Positions 1-13,219 of a stretch of DNA of 64,000 nucleotides are shown here, one piece after another. Within the stretch, counting starts at the first letter, position 1, and every line of letters begins with the position of its first letter. The DNA is taken from assembly GCA_958295665.1 (NCBI GenBank), contig OY282558.1, positions 62,360,789 through 62,424,788 on the forward strand, given 5' to 3'. The notes below the pieces were generated by a model. The model searched no databases and was not told the DNA's origin. It saw nothing but the letters and a program-made list of their open reading frames with translations. Source of the stretch: Tipula vernalis. Its lineage: Eukaryota > Arthropoda > Insecta > Diptera > Tipulidae. The translations under genes were made by a program, and so were the position numbers.

Positions 1-1173
1 CTGATCTATAGTAAGGTGGTTTTCAAAAAAATCGAATTTACCTTGAAATGTATGGAAATAATCAGAGAGGTATCAAAAACCGATATCGGAGCACAGATGC
101 AGATTTTGGATTTTTGAGGCTCAGAATTTGCTGATCTATAGTAAGGTGATTTTCAAAAAAATCGAATTTTCCTTGAAATGTATGGAAATAGTCAAGCAAT
201 CTAAATGCGCTTTGGCATAACAATTACAGGTCCTAAAACCTATCGTTGGAGGTATCAAAGACCGATATCGGAGCAAAGATGCAGATTTTGGATTTTTGTG
301 GCTCAGAATTTGCTGATCTATAGTAAGGTGATTTTCAAAAAAAACGAATTTTCCTTGAAATGTATGGAAATAATCAAGCAATCTAAATGCGCTTTGGCAC
401 AACAATTACAGGTCCTAAAACCTATCTTTAGGGGTATCAAAAACCGATATCGGAGCACGGATGCAGATTTTGGATTTTTGAGGCTCAGAATTTGCTGAAT
501 TATAGTAAGGTGATTTTCAAAAAAATCGAATTTTCCTTGAAATGTATGGAAATAATCAAGCAATCTAAATGCGCTTTGGCACAACAATTACAGGTCCTTA
601 AACCTATCTTTAGAGGTATCAAAAACCGATATCGGAGCACGGATGCAGATTTTGGATTTTTGTGGCTCAGAATTTGCTGAATTATAGTAAGGTGATTTTC
701 AAAAAAATCGAATTTACCTTGAAATATATGGAAATAATGAAGCAATCTAAATGCGCTTTGGCACAACAATTACAGGTCCTAAAACCTAACGTTGGAGGTA
801 TCAAAAACCGATATCGGAGCACAGATGCAGATTTTGGATTTTTGTGGCTCAGAATTTGCTGATCTATTATAGTAAGGTGATTTTCAAAAAAATCGAATTT
901 ACCTTGAAATGAATGGAAATAATCAAAGAGGTATCAAAAACCGATATCGGAGCACAGATGCAGATTTTGGATTTTTGTGGCTCAGAATTTGCTGATCTAT
1001 AGTAAGGTGATTTTCAAAAAAATCGAATTTACCTTGAAATCTATGGAAATAATGAAGCAATCTAAATGCGCTTTGGCATAACAATTACAGGTCCTAAAAC
1101 CTATCGTTGGAGGTATCAAAGACCGACATCGGAGCACAGATGCAGATTTTGGATTGTTGTGGCTAAGAATTAG
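1..1173. repeat. Higher-order repeat, 1173-bp copy 1
   Basis: Bases 1-1173 recur almost exactly from 1174 onward. The period fits five 182-bp monomers plus two 130-bp short monomers plus a 3-bp TTA insertion (GATCTATTATAGTAAGG). Diagnostic variants such as GTCAAGCAATC, GACCGACATCGG and GGCTAAGAATTAG recur at the same relative positions. Confidence 0.85.
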
Positions 1174-3074
1174 CTGATCTATAGTAAGGTGGTTTTCAAA
1201 AAAATCGAATTTACCTTGAAATGTATGGAAATAATCAGAGAGGTATCAAAAACCGATATCGGAGCACAGATGCAGATTTTGGATTTTTGAGGCTCAGAAT
1301 TTGCTGATCTATAGTAAGGTGATTTTCAAAAAAATCGAATTTTCCTTGAAATGTATGGAAATAGTCAAGCAATCTAAATGCGCTTTGGCATAACAATTAC
1401 AGGTCCTAAAACCTATCGTTGGAGGTATCAAAGACCGATATCGGAGCAAAGATGCAGATTTTGGATTTTTGTGGCTCAGAATTTGCTGATCTATAGTAAG
1501 GTGATTTTCAAAAAAAACGAATTTTCCTTGAAATGTATGGAAATAATCAAGCAATCTAAATGCGCTTTGGCACAACAATTACAGGTCCTAAAACCTATCT
1601 TTAGGGGTATCAAAAACCGATATCGGAGCACGGATGCAGATTTTGGATTTTTGAGGCTCAGAATTTGCTGAATTATAGTAAGGTGATTTTCAAAAAAATC
1701 GAATTTTCCTTGAAATGTATGGAAATAATCAAGCAATCTAAATGCGCTTTGGCACAACAATTACAGGTCCTTAAACCTATCTTTAGAGGTATCAAAAACC
1801 GATATCGGAGCACGGATGCAGATTTTGGATTTTTGTGGCTCAGAATTTGCTGAATTATAGTAAGGTGATTTTCAAAAAAATCGAATTTACCTTGAAATAT
1901 ATGGAAATAATGAAGCAATCTAAATGCGCTTTGGCACAACAATTACAGGTCCTAAAACCTAACGTTGGAGGTATCAAAAACCGATATCGGAGCACAGATG
2001 CAGATTTTGGATTTTTGTGGCTCAGAATTTGCTGATCTATTATAGTAAGGTGATTTTCAAAAAAATCGAATTTACCTTGAAATGAATGGAAATAATCAAA
2101 GAGGTATCAAAAACCGATATCGGAGCACAGATGCAGATTTTGGATTTTTGTGGCTCAGAATTTGCTGATCTATAGTAAGGTGATTTTCAAAAAAATGGAA
2201 TTTACCTTGAAATCTATGGAAATAATCAAGCAATCTAAATGCGCTTTAGCACAACAATTACAGGTCCTAAAACCTATCGTTGGAGGTATCAAAAACCGAT
2301 ATCGGAGCACAGATGCAGATTTTGGATTGTTGTGACTCAGAATTAGCTGAGCTATAGTAAGGTGATTTTCAAAAAAATCGAATTTACCTTGAAATGAATG
2401 GAAATAATCAAGCAATCTAAATGCGCTTTAGCACAACAATTACAGGTCCTAAAACCTATCTTTAGAGGTATCAAAAACCGATATCGGAGCACAGATGCAG
2501 ATTTTGGATTTTTGAGGCTCAGAATTTGCTGAATTATAGTAAGGTGATTTTCAAAAAAATCGAATTTACCTTGAAATATATGGAAATAATCAAGCAATCT
2601 AAATGCGCTTTGGCACAACAATTACAGGTCCTAAAACCTAACGTTGGAGGTATCAAAAACCGATATCGGAGCACAGATGCAGATTTTGGATTTTTGTGGC
2701 TCAGAATTTGCTGATCTATAGTAAGGTGATTTTCAAAAAAAACGAATTTTCCTTGAAATGTATGGAAATAATGAAGCAATCTAAATGCGCTTTGGCACAA
2801 CAATTACAGGTCCTAAAACCTAACGTTGGAGGTATCAAAAACCGATATCGGAGCACAGATGCAGATTTTGGATTTTTGTGGCTCAGAATTTGCTGATCTA
2901 TAGTAAGGTGATTTTCAAAAAAATCGAATTTACCTTGAAATCTATGGAAATAATGAAGCAATCTAAATGCGCTTTGGCATAACAATTACAGGTCCTAAAA
3001 CCTATCGTTGGAGGTATCAAAGACCGACATCGGAGCACAGATGCAGATTTTGGATTGTTGTGGCTAAGAATTAG
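1174..3074. repeat. Higher-order repeat, copy 2, expanded to 1901 bp
   Basis: This copy starts like copy 1 and ends with the same diagnostic tail (GACCGACATCGG then GGCTAAGAATTAG) but is 1901 bp long. The excess is 728 bp, exactly four 182-bp monomers, located between about 2160 and 2890. A third copy starts at 3075 and follows copy 2 at a 1901-bp offset for about 1 kb before diverging. The whole-monomer difference points to unequal exchange. Confidence 0.8.
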
Positions 3075-5275
3075 CTGATCTATAGTAAGGTGGTTTTCAA
3101 AAAAATCGAATTTACCTTGAAATGTATGGAAATAATCAGAGAGGTATCAAAAACCGATATCGGAGCACAGATGCAGATTTTGGATTTTTGAGGCTCAGAA
3201 TTTGCTGATCTATAGTAAGGTGATTTCCAAAAAAATCGAATTTTCCTTGAAATGTATGGAAATAGTCAAGCAATCTAAATGCGCTTTGGCATAACAATTA
3301 CAGGTCCTAAAACCTATCGTTGGAGGTATCAAAGACCGATATCGGAGCAAAGATGCAGATTTTGGATTTTTGTGGCTCAGAATTTGCTGATCTATAGTAA
3401 GGTGATTTTCAAAAAAAACGAATTTTCCTTGAAATGTATGGAAATAATCAAGCAATCTAAATGCGCTTTGGCACAACAATTACAGGTCCTAAAACCTATC
3501 TTTAGGGGTATCAAAAACCGATATCGGAGCACGGATGCAGATTTTGGATTTTTGAGGCTCAGAATTTGCTGAATTATAGTAAGGTGATTTTCAAAAAAAT
3601 CGAATTTTCCTTGAAATGTATGGAAATAATCAAGCAATCTAAATGCGCTTTGGCACAACAATTACAGGTCCTTAAACCTATCTTTAGAGGTATCAAAAAC
3701 CGATATCGGAGCACGGATGCAGATTTTGGATTTTTGTGGCTCAGAATTTGCTGAATTATAGTAAGGTGATTTTCAAAAAAATCGAATTTACCTTGATATA
3801 TATGGAAATAATGAAGCAATCTAAATGCGCTTTGGCACAACAATTACAGGTCCTAAAACCTAACGTTGGAGGTATCAAAAACCGATATCGGAGCACAGAT
3901 GCAGATTTTGGATTTTTGTGGCTCAGAATTTGCTGATCTATTATAGTAAGGTGATTTTCAAAAAAATCGAATTTACCTTGAAATGAATGGAAATAATCAA
4001 AGAGGTATCAAAAACCGATATCGGAGCACAGATGCAGATTTTGGATTTTTGTGGCTCAGAATTTGCTGATCTATAGTAAGGTGATTTTCAAAAAAATGGA
4101 ATTTACCTTGAAATCTATGGAAATAATCAAGCAATCTAAATGCGCTTTGGCACAACAATTACAGGTACTAAAACCTATCGTTGGAGGTATCAAAGACCGA
4201 TATCGGAGCAAAGATGCAGATTTTGGATTTTTGTGGCTCAGAATTTGCTGATCTATAGTAAGGTGATTTTCAAAAAAAACGAATTTTCCTTGAAATGTAT
4301 GGAAATAATCAAGCAATCTAAATGCGCTTTGGCACAACAATTACAGGTCCTAAAACCTAACGTTGGAGGTATCAAAAACCGATATCGGAGCACAGATGCA
4401 GATTTTGGATTTTTGTGGCTCAGAATTTGCTGATCTATAGTAAGGTGATTTTCAAACAAATCGAATTTACCTTGAAATGTATGGAAATAATCAAGCAATC
4501 TAAATGCGCTTTGGCATAACAATTACAGGTCCTAAAACCTATCGTTGGAGGTATCAAAGACCGATATCGGAGCACAGATGCAGATTTTGGATTTTTGTGG
4601 CTCAGAATTTGCTGAATTATAGTAAGATGATTTTCAAAAAAATCGAATTTACCTTGAAATATATGGAAATAATCAAGCAATCTAAATGCGCTTTGGCACA
4701 ACAATTACAGATCCTTAAACCTATCTTTAGAGGTATCAAAAACCGATATCGGAGCACGGATGCAGATTTTGGATTTTTGTGGCTCAGAATTTGCTGAATT
4801 ATAGTAAGGTGATTTTCAAAAAAATCGAATTTTCCTTGAAATGTATGGAAATAATCAAGCAATCAAAATGCGCTTTGGCACAACAATTACAGGTCCTTAA
4901 ACCTATCTTTAGAGGTATCAAAAACCGATATCGGAGCACGGATGCAGATTTTGGATTTTTGTGGCTCAGAATTTGCTGAATTATAGTAAGGTGATTTTCA
5001 AAAAAATCGAATTTACCTTGAAATATATGGAAATAATCAAGCAATCTAAATGCGCTTTGGCACAACAATTACAGGTCCTAAAACCTAACGTTGGAGGTAT
5101 CAAAAACCGATATCGGAGCACAGATGCAGATTTTGGATTTTTGTGGCTCAGAATTTGCTGATCTATTATAGTAAGGTGATTTTCAAAAAAATCGAATTTA
5201 CCTTGAAATGAATGGAAATAATCAAAGAGGTATCAAAAACCGATATCGGAGCACAGATGCAGATTTTGGATTTTT

Positions 5276-6781
5276 GTGGCTCAGAATTTGCTGATCTATA
5301 GTAAGGTGATTTTCAAAAAAATCGAATTTACCTTGAAATCTATGGAAATAATCAAGCAATCTAAATACGCTTTGGCACAACAATTACAGGTCCTAAAACC
5401 TATCGTTGGAGGTATCAAAAACCGATATCGGAGCACAGATGCAGATTTTGGATTGTTGTGGCTCAGAATTAGCTGATCTATAGTAAGGTGATTTTCAAAA
5501 AAATCGAATTTACCTTGAAATGAATGGAAATAATCAAAGAGGTATCAAAAACCGATATCGGAGCACAGATGCAGATTTTGGATTTTTGTGGCTCAGAATT
5601 TGCTGATCTATAGTAAGGTGATTTTCAAAAAAATCGAATTTACCTTGAAATCTATGGAAATAATCAAGCAATCTAAATACGCTTTGGCACAACAATTACA
5701 GGTCCTAAAACCAATCGTTGGAGGTATCAAAAACCGATATCGGAGCACAGATGCAGATTTTGGATTGTTGTGGCTCAGAATTAGCTGATCTATAGTAAGG
5801 TGATTTTCAAAAAATTGAATTTACCTTGAAATCTATGGAAATAATCAAATAGGTATCAAAAACCGATATCGGAGCACAAATGCAGATTTTGAATTTTTGT
5901 GGCTCAGAATTAGCTGATCTGTAGTAAGGTGATTTTCAAAAAAATCGAATTTACCTTGAAATGTATGGAAATAATCAAAGAGGTATCAAAAACCGATATC
6001 GGAGCACAGATGCAGATTTTGGATTTTTGTGGCTCAGAATTTGCTGATCTATAGTAAGGTGATTTTCAAAAAAATCGAATTTACCTTGAAATCTATGGAA
6101 ATAATCAAGCAATCTAAATACGCTTTGGCACAACAATTACAGGTCCTAAAACCTATCGTTGGAGGTATCAAAAACCGATATCGGAGCACAGATGCAGATT
6201 TTGGATTGTTGTGGCTCAGAATTAGCTGATCTATAGTAAGGTGATTTTCAAAAAAATCGAATTTACCTTGAAATGAATGGAAATAATCAAAGAGGTATCA
6301 AAAACCGATATCGGAGCACAGATGCAGATTTTGGATTTTTGTGGCTCAGAATTTGCTGATCTATAGTAAGGTGATTTTCAAAAAAATCGAATTTACCTTG
6401 AAATCTATGGAAATAATCAAGCAATCTAAATACGCTTTGGCACAACAATTACAGATCCTAAAACCAATCGTTGGAGGTATCAAAAACCGATATCGGAGCA
6501 CAGATGCAGATTTTGGATTGTTGTGGCTCAGAATTAGCTGATCTATAGTAAGGTGATTTTCAAAAAATCGAATTTACCATGAAATCTATGGAAATAATCA
6601 AGCAATCTAAATGCGCTTTGGCACAACAATTACAGGTCCTAAAACCTATCGTTGGATGTATCAAAAACCGATATCGGAGCACAGATGCAGATTTTGGATT
6701 GTTGTGGCTCAGAATTAGCTGATCTATAGTAAGGTGATTTTCAAAAAATTGAATTTACCTTGAAATCTATGGAAATAATCA
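5276..6781. repeat. Second higher-order repeat, two copies of 753 bp
   Basis: A distinct arrangement of long and short monomers (182+130+182+129+130 bp) repeats with a 753-bp period. The copies start near 5276 and 6029. Diagnostic variants include AAATACGCTTTGG in place of AAATGCGCTTTGG, a one-base-shorter A-run giving CAAAAAATTGAATTT, and CAAATAGGTATC. It lies on the gene-proximal side of the array. Confidence 0.8.
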
Positions 6782-7468
6782 AATAGGTATCAAAAACCGA
6801 TATCGGAGCACAAATGCAGATTTTGAATTTTTGTGGCTCAGAATTAGCTGATCTGTAGTAAGGTGATTTTCAAAAAAATCGAATTTACCTTGAAATGTAT
6901 GGAAATAATCAAAGAGGTATCAAAAACCGATATCGGAGCACAGATGCAGATTTTGGATTTTTGTAGCTCAGAATTAGCTGATCTATAGTAAGGTGATTTT
7001 CAAAAAAATCGAATTTAACATGAAATCTATGGAAATAATCAAGCAATCTAAATGCGCTTTGGCACAACAATTACAGGTCCTAAAACCTATCGTTGGATGT
7101 ATCAAAAACCGATATCGGAGCACAGATGCAGATTTTGGATTGTTGTGGCTCAGAATTAGCTGATCTATAGTAAGGTGATTTTCAAAAAATTGAATTTACC
7201 TTGAAATCTATGGAAATAATCAAAGAGGTATCAAAAACCGATATCGGAGCACATATGCAGATTTTGGATTTTTGTGGCTCAGAATTAGCTGATCTATAGT
7301 AAGGTGATTTTCAAAAAAAACGAATTTACCTTGAAATGTATGGAAATAATCAAGCAATCTAAATGCGCATTGGCACTACAATTACAGGGCTCAAAACCTA
7401 TCTTTAGCGGTATCAAAACCCCAATCGACGCACAGTTGCAGATTTTGAATTTTTATGGCTCACAATTT

Positions 7469-7963
7469 TTGGGCAATAATGGTTTCTATACAATTGAATT
7501 TGCTATGAAATGTCTAGAAACACTCATAGAAATATCAATTGCTTGTATCGAGACGTATTGTTGGAGGTTATCATGACTTGTCACAACTAAGGCCATTGTG
7601 CTTGGTGGAGACAATTTTACATTACAAATTTGGATGAGAGGATCCGAATTGTCATAGTAAACTTTAGCGAGGAATAGGTTGAGTATGCAAGATGGATTTT
7701 TGCATCCGATTTCGAAAGGTGATATTCCTTTCAATACTTATGATCTGGACCAGATCGCACATCTTGTCTCTACCGACAAAGGATATACCTTTGTGTCGTG
7801 GATGAGGTTTTGAAGTTCATTTAGTTATGTCTACAGAAATTGCTCACAACAAAGGAAGTTCTCCAAATGTTGAAGTTGGTCGAAGAAACTAAAATAAAAA
7901 AAGATTTTGTTCAAATTCGAACCAGGAGATTTCCAATTAAAATTTTATTAAAATTTTTAAAGC
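7469..7963. other. Spacer between satellite and receptor gene
   Basis: This is unique AT-rich sequence with no supported gene; the longest open frames are short and unlike known proteins. The end next to the receptor gene holds its probable 3' UTR, with AATAAA on the minus strand at 7944-7949, about 15 bases past the stop codon. Confidence 0.6.
7944..7949 (-). terminator. Polyadenylation signal of the receptor gene
   Basis: AATAAA on the minus strand, 15 bases past the TAA stop of the receptor reading frame. Confidence 0.5.
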
Positions 7964-9801
7964 TTAATAGTGACCAATTAAATCCCTCTTGGCCAGTCGC
8001 TTCCAATAAATCTCGAATATTAGCGTGACAATTGAAGCGGCCAGCCCAATAAACAGTAAATAAAATCCACCACTCAAATGTTTCAATTCCAACTTCGTCG
8101 GACCCTCATTCCTCCCGTAATGGTAATGCAAAACCCGATCCATTAATGTCTCATTAAAATATTGCGTTATCAATGTACCAAACCACGTGTGAAATAGTCC
8201 GGCCGCTTTCATACGACCGAGTTGACGATTAAAAATTTTCGTATACGGTGAATCCTTTTGGAGCGCCAGTACTGTATAGTAATTCATAAGGCATTCCTTC
8301 ATTGGGGTCATGGTAACCGCATAGTCAAGCACAAAATCTAAATCGGTTACATATTTATTCGATAGAACCTATGGGAAATATTAAAGCCGTAATTTTTGGT
8401 TGAAGCCAGCCAGATACATACCTTAACGATTTTTCCAATTTTTCGATTCTCTAACAAATTTAGCCGCTCATCTAAATTTTTATCGATAATCAAGCGATCT
8501 GCAACATTAATTAAATTTTCACTGCTCGTATTCCGTAAAACTTGTTGAATTCCGACATATAATTCCTCCGGTTCGCTCCAGTGTAGGCCGACACTCAAGA
8601 AATCTTGAATCGTTTCAATCGGTTTTGAATACTGCGGCAGAGTCATAATCGATGTGTACACAGTCGAATATCCTGTGTCAAGCAGGAACATTAATAGGAT
8701 CCAGCCGAAAAATGAGAATTGTATCGCTAATCGATATGGGAACCTGAATAGCCCGTGCGATGTTGATATGTTGACCAGCTCAAGTAGTACATAGATGAAT
8801 GATTTGTATTTACGGTCGAGTAGGCTGCCCGGATTAAAATTTAATTCAAGTTCGATGGTGTACTTTATTGTAATAGCGGTGGTGATTAGTGAGGCAACAA
8901 AAAACAACCAAACACCCCAGTGAAATGGCAAATAAATGATAGACGCTTGAGTAACCATGGATGGCTTAGGTACCAGGATAGTAACACACTGATAGTTAAT
9001 GTAACTAGATAAATCATAATTTTTGGCATGATCACCTGTCTCCCATACAGAACACATTGCCACATCGGATTTATTTCTCGACAAATCTGCAAGCACCGCA
9101 CACCAGGTATCACTTTTGTTCGAAGCGTCACGATACGTTACCGCCCAATTTCGTGTTATCTCACGCAAACAGCGCATCTCAATGCCATCATAACGGATTT
9201 TATCATTTCGATGCTGGTATCGAATCACAAATGGGGGACAATTGAAAAAACTTGCACGCAATGATATAACACCATGCTCATTCCGCAACAGTCGATCGAT
9301 AAAAGCTTCGTCATTTAAAAAATCCGTTAAATCGAGCACTTCACTGATGTTGTCCACAAATAGCACGCTGATGGATTTTTTAAACCAGTAATTCATAAAA
9401 TTTTGCACATCCATCAAATTTGTTGATGAGCTTCGTAAAATAATTAAAATTCGTGAGAACGGCCGAAAAGGGATGGTTTTTAGAAGCTCGTAATCATCCT
9501 CACAATGGATGAAAATTATAAATAAATTACAAGCGGCTCGTCTAATTAGACCGTTTGAGTTGGATTTAAAAATTGTTACCGATTTTAGATGAACACTTTG
9601 GAAATTTTTTACGATTTCATTAAATCGATTCGGATGCCCGTTAAAATACACGAAATTGTAACAGATTTGTGCGGTGGGGAATTTTAATGTTGGATTCGGC
9701 GGTGTCGGACTATTTGTTTCATTAAATTGTAGCACCGAATTTATGGCGTTCACATCGATTTGTAGACCAAATAGCACCGCTAATGACATGGCGAACAACA
9801 T
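7964..9801 (-). CDS. Divergent ionotropic receptor (chemosensory, iGluR-related)
   Basis: The predicted 594-aa protein is joined from two exons, 9801-8422 and 8368-7964. Splicing removes a 53-bp GTATGT...CATAG intron and keeps the frame. Ionotropic receptors are ligand-gated cation channels of sensory neuron dendrites. A hydrophobic N-terminus (about residues 1-19) looks like a signal peptide. A ligand-binding S1-like stretch follows at about 178-275 (S-L-R-A-S-F-F-N-C-P-P-F). Membrane segments lie at about 287-313 and 357-378, the second followed by a TGYSTVYTSIMT stretch typical of the family, then the S2 lobe, then a last membrane segment at about 560-582 near the C-terminus. Length matches divergent insect IRs. 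The N-terminus is short and no conserved co-receptor signature was recognised, so this looks like a tuning receptor. The subfamily cannot be fixed by eye. The gene sits within 500 bp of the satellite array. Confidence 0.85.
8369..8421 (-). other. Intron of the ionotropic receptor gene
   Basis: On the minus strand the donor GTATGT starts at 8421 and the acceptor CATAG ends at 8369. Removing these 53 bases joins Lys460 (AAG) to a GTT codon. The frame then runs open through the S2 lobe and the last membrane segment. Confidence 0.85.
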
Positions 9802-10358
9802 TTCTCGATGATTGCTGCCGATTGACTAAACTTTTGGATACAAATCGGGCGATGTTTTATAACCGCATTTGAATATTGAAATACAGTAAGCGCGTAAATA
9901 ATTTTGGATTTGGTTAACTAATTCAAATTGTTTTGGTTTATTTAGAGACTGTATCCGTGTTGATCAAATATCAATTAAGCTGGATGGTGGCCAATGTTTG
10001 TTTACAGTTAATCACAGTAAAATATTCAATTACCACTTGTAACTTGTAATTAATTCATGTAGGTAAATATAGAAATGGGTTGTCCCAAAGGTGTTTTGAG
10101 TTTATACAGGTAAATTAATTGTCTTGGATAATTACTAGCTTGGTCGTGTGAATCGAGACTTGGACACAAATAACTTCAGACAATAATACATATTGTCCTA
10201 GGTTAGCAATAGACAAGTGTAGGTTTTAACAGGCTCTTATATAAATGGCATATTTATTGATAATTTAAGGTTACATCAGGGATATAAAATAGCTTCTACG
10301 TCATACACACACACACATATAAAAAACTAAATATGAAAAATTTGAACCGCCTGGCCGG
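9802..10358. other. Intergenic, with a short CA microsatellite
   Basis: No gene is seen. The region holds the presumed 5' flank of the receptor gene and the 3' flank of the next minus-strand gene. A (CA)n run lies at about 10305-10316. A minus-strand AATAAA at 10253-10258 could be the polyadenylation signal of the 477-aa gene. Confidence 0.5.
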
Positions 10359-11792
10359 TTACTCTTCAACCGTTTCCAAAGTGATCAATTTTTTAATTTC
10401 ATTCTGCAAATTGTTTAATGCATCCAATCGAGTTTTGCGAAAATCTTCATTGCACAACGATTCACGATCCTGCAACAAAAAACGACGGCTAACGCTCATA
10501 TCCAAATTTTTCATTTTTGCAATTTTCTCAATCTCCTTATTAATCAATTCACAAATCATACGCTTCGTCTTCTGCAAATTACGCAATTCACTCAAATCCT
10601 CCTTGCTCGATGACACAATATTACTGACATCATCACCATTCCAATTTTGATTATCATTATCCATGTCTTGACCGCATGCCTCATCATACTTAGCTTCACT
10701 ATCCGGCTTAAAACCGTGATCGCTCACGTATGCATCTTCGAGGCCCAAATTCGTTTGGGTTGATGAATTTTTTTTGCACGGAAACGAATTTAAGTTTTCC
10801 AAAAAATTTTGAGAAAACATTCCCAAACTGTGATGTGTAAATGGTTGGTATGTTGACGATGGTGGTTGATGTTGGTCCGGTTCGTTTTTTGTTCGTTCCA
10901 TTTTTTGACGGAAATTTTCAGTATTAATATTAAACGAACCGGGATAATACGAGTCCATGCCTTGTCTCTGACGATCAATTTCGTTAATTTTACGCTTATT
11001 TTCCGATTGCATTGTACTAATCTCGTTGACTAAATTTGTGACCACTTCATTATCGACCATTGTCCCACCAAACGATGACTCGTCAGTAATTTTGAGTAGC
11101 TCTGACAAATTCATTTTGAACGGCTCGGTGACACTCGGTCCATCGCCACTATCGTGATGAATTTGTTCGGTTGCTATTGTATTTCTTCGTTTCGATTTGC
11201 TGTGGTGAGTTGAGGTTGATGATAATGGCGGGTCCGTTGCAGGCATATTTAGTGGTGGTGTTGATGGCATTGAATCGCCAAACATTTTTTCGCGTAATGC
11301 ATTAAGCGACAGGAGTGCATTAAATGGCATTTCGGGTTTTCTTCCTTTGGGGCCGCGTTGAAAGGAACTCGCCGGATTTGGTAGCTTACTCCAACGTGGT
11401 GGTTCCACTTTTGATTTCGATGTCGCTGGACTTAAGGGTAGGGTTGATGATGCTTTAGATGAATGTTTTTTATGTGGTCGATCGGTGGAACCCTCAATCT
11501 CTTTCTTTTTATAGATGTATTTGGCACGAGTAGGTGGTGCCGTTGTTTCACGTGATTTGGCCGGTTTAATGTACCGTTTACGATTCTCAATCACGTACCG
11601 ATCATCATTATCAAAATATTGATATTCTTCCTCATCCACCGTTTCGTTATCGCCAAACAAGTCATCCTCGGCTGCATACTCCAAATCGAGTTCATCTTCA
11701 TATTCAGCAATTGGATCAAGATGTTGCTGTTCATCATTATACGAAAATTTGGACCGGAAATTATTACTGTCGATACCGCTGGAATTTCTCAT
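10359..11792 (-). CDS. 477-aa low-complexity protein of unknown function
   Basis: One uninterrupted 478-codon frame starts at an ATG at 11792, preceded by AT-rich sequence. I do not recognise the protein. Residues about 20-65 are strongly acidic (runs of E, D and Y). The middle third is basic and rich in Ser, Pro and Thr, so probably disordered, with Lys/Arg patches that could act as nuclear targeting signals. Short helical, charged stretches occur at about 250-275, and a longer one at about 400-475 (E-L-R-N-L-Q-K-T-K-R-M-I ... N-N-L-Q-N-E-I-K-K-L) could form a coiled coil. No enzyme motif, membrane segment or signal peptide is evident. The long clean frame and non-repetitive composition argue for a real host gene. 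A nuclear, cytoskeletal or scaffold role would be a guess. Confidence 0.7.
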   Translation of the reverse strand: MRNSSGIDSNNFRSKFSYNDEQQHLDPIAEYEDELDLEYAAEDDLFGDNETVDEEEYQYFDNDDRYVIENRKRYIKPAKSRETTAPPTRAKYIYKKKEIEGSTDRPHKKHSSKASSTLPLSPATSKSKVEPPRWSKLPNPASSFQRGPKGRKPEMPFNALLSLNALREKMFGDSMPSTPPLNMPATDPPLSSTSTHHSKSKRRNTIATEQIHHDSGDGPSVTEPFKMNLSELLKITDESSFGGTMVDNEVVTNLVNEISTMQSENKRKINEIDRQRQGMDSYYPGSFNINTENFRQKMERTKNEPDQHQPPSSTYQPFTHHSLGMFSQNFLENLNSFPCKKNSSTQTNLGLEDAYVSDHGFKPDSEAKYDEACGQDMDNDNQNWNGDDVSNIVSSSKEDLSELRNLQKTKRMICELINKEIEKIAKMKNLDMSVSRRFLLQDRESLCNEDFRKTRLDALNNLQNEIKKLITLETVEE

Positions 11793-13219
11793 GGCTTTCG
11801 AAAATTAATTAATTAGTTTTAAGCACAGGAATATATAAATTTTAATTAAAATATTAAATAAACTAAATTTTAGCAAAATAAAAGGAACTACAAAAAAAGT
11901 TCTAGGTTCTAACTAAGAAAAGGAAAATATAAATGAAAATTCGATGTAAAAACAAAAATTGACGATAACCTTTGGCATACTAGGATTTGGAGCGGGCACG
12001 AAAAAATTCCCTTCGTAATATAAAGTTGGCGTTGTCTTTGCATTGAATTTTGAACAAGTGCTCACTGAGTAGCGTTAAGGGGTTAAGATCATAGATTATG
12101 GAGCAGAGTTTGTAACTGCATACACGTAACTAACTGCCAATGTCAGAGAGAACACCGAGGGCTTTGATCTTGAGGAAAACTCAGGCGAAAAACACAAATA
12201 GGAAGGATCGTGAGGCCCCAGCTTACAGCGCCGACGTTTGAGATACAAAGGCTTGGTGAGATATGGAGGCATGAAGCATACAAGGATGTTGCCTGACGCA
12301 ACCTTTATAAAAGGTTCTGCCCATGGTGAGAAGATCATTGGACAGAGCGAGAACCACAGACTGGGCGCCTTTGGCACCACGCGCGGAATGAGACATCATC
12401 GGAGCAAGTGCGGGAAGAACTAGAATGTGCCCTTCCAAGTCTAGTGTTATACAACCACATGTTGAACAAGGAGGTCAGAGCTCTTTAGAGCCTAAAAAAA
12501 TGTTTTAAAAAAACGTTAAATCATTTTGCATTATCTGAGAAAACCCTCCAAAGGAATCCCTCAGATCTCAGGGAACACTCTCTAGATGTTAAGCAAGTTA
12601 AGTATCTGGGAGATATACTGAATCACTACAATACTGGACAAGATTTGCTCGAGGAACTTCACGATTGGGATACCCGAGAGGGAGGTAAGTATGATCCAAT
12701 GATTCAAAAATAGGAATATTGGAAAATCGAGAGAGATATAATCTCAGACAGCCAAGCTGCTTGCAAGCCTTAGCAGCTTCTGTCCATTATACATATACTG
12801 AACAAGAGAACGAGTTGGGGAGCCACTTTCCTCGCTCCTGAGCCTATCTACCTACTCCAAGAGTCTTTTAACTAGTCGTATTCGGAAGTAGAAACAACAA
12901 TGTAAGGATGCATTCTAAGAGTCCTCCACTGGAATGAGACAAGCGAAAAACTCTTGAGTTCTAATATGATGAATCGTTCTTCTTTGAAAGTCTTACTTGA
13001 CGACCTGTAAAAAATTGGCTGGAGTCCCTCAAGAAATGTTCTATTTTGATGCCTTTTACGTGTATTTTCATATGAACTTTAAGCCAGCTAGTATAGAGTC
13101 GGCTGAAATGTCCTCTTGATGGAATAATGGTTTCGGGGTGCTATTCACACTGCATTCCTTCGAATGAAAAAAATTGAGGATAATTTTGAAAATGTGCCTC
13201 GTCTTTTTGCATAAATCAA
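11793..13219. other. Intergenic, possible unresolved retroelement debris
   Basis: The first 200 bases are AT-rich flank. From about 12060 base composition becomes GC-richer. Short stretches resemble retroelement coding sequence (for example VKQVKYLGDILN at about 12600), but stops fall in every frame and no family could be assigned. No host gene is supported. Confidence 0.35.

Larger units (their letters stand above)
1..7468. repeat. Satellite array of 182-bp monomers with 130-bp deletion variants
   Basis: The first 7.4 kb is a continuous head-to-tail tandem array that begins mid-unit at base 1, so it probably continues to the left. The full monomer is about 182 bp. A short variant of about 130 bp lacks one internal 52-bp block, between the AAATAATCAA and GGTATCAAA motifs. 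Nearly every monomer of either length carries the 10-bp palindrome CCGATATCGG, and each has an A-run within TTTTCAAAAAAATCGAATTT. Monomers are very similar, differing by scattered substitutions. The last unit (about 7300-7468) is clearly more diverged, as expected at an array edge. Open frames of 60-97 codons occur on both strands in each monomer, but 182 is not a multiple of three and they look incidental. Pericentromeric or heterochromatic location is inference. Confidence 0.95.
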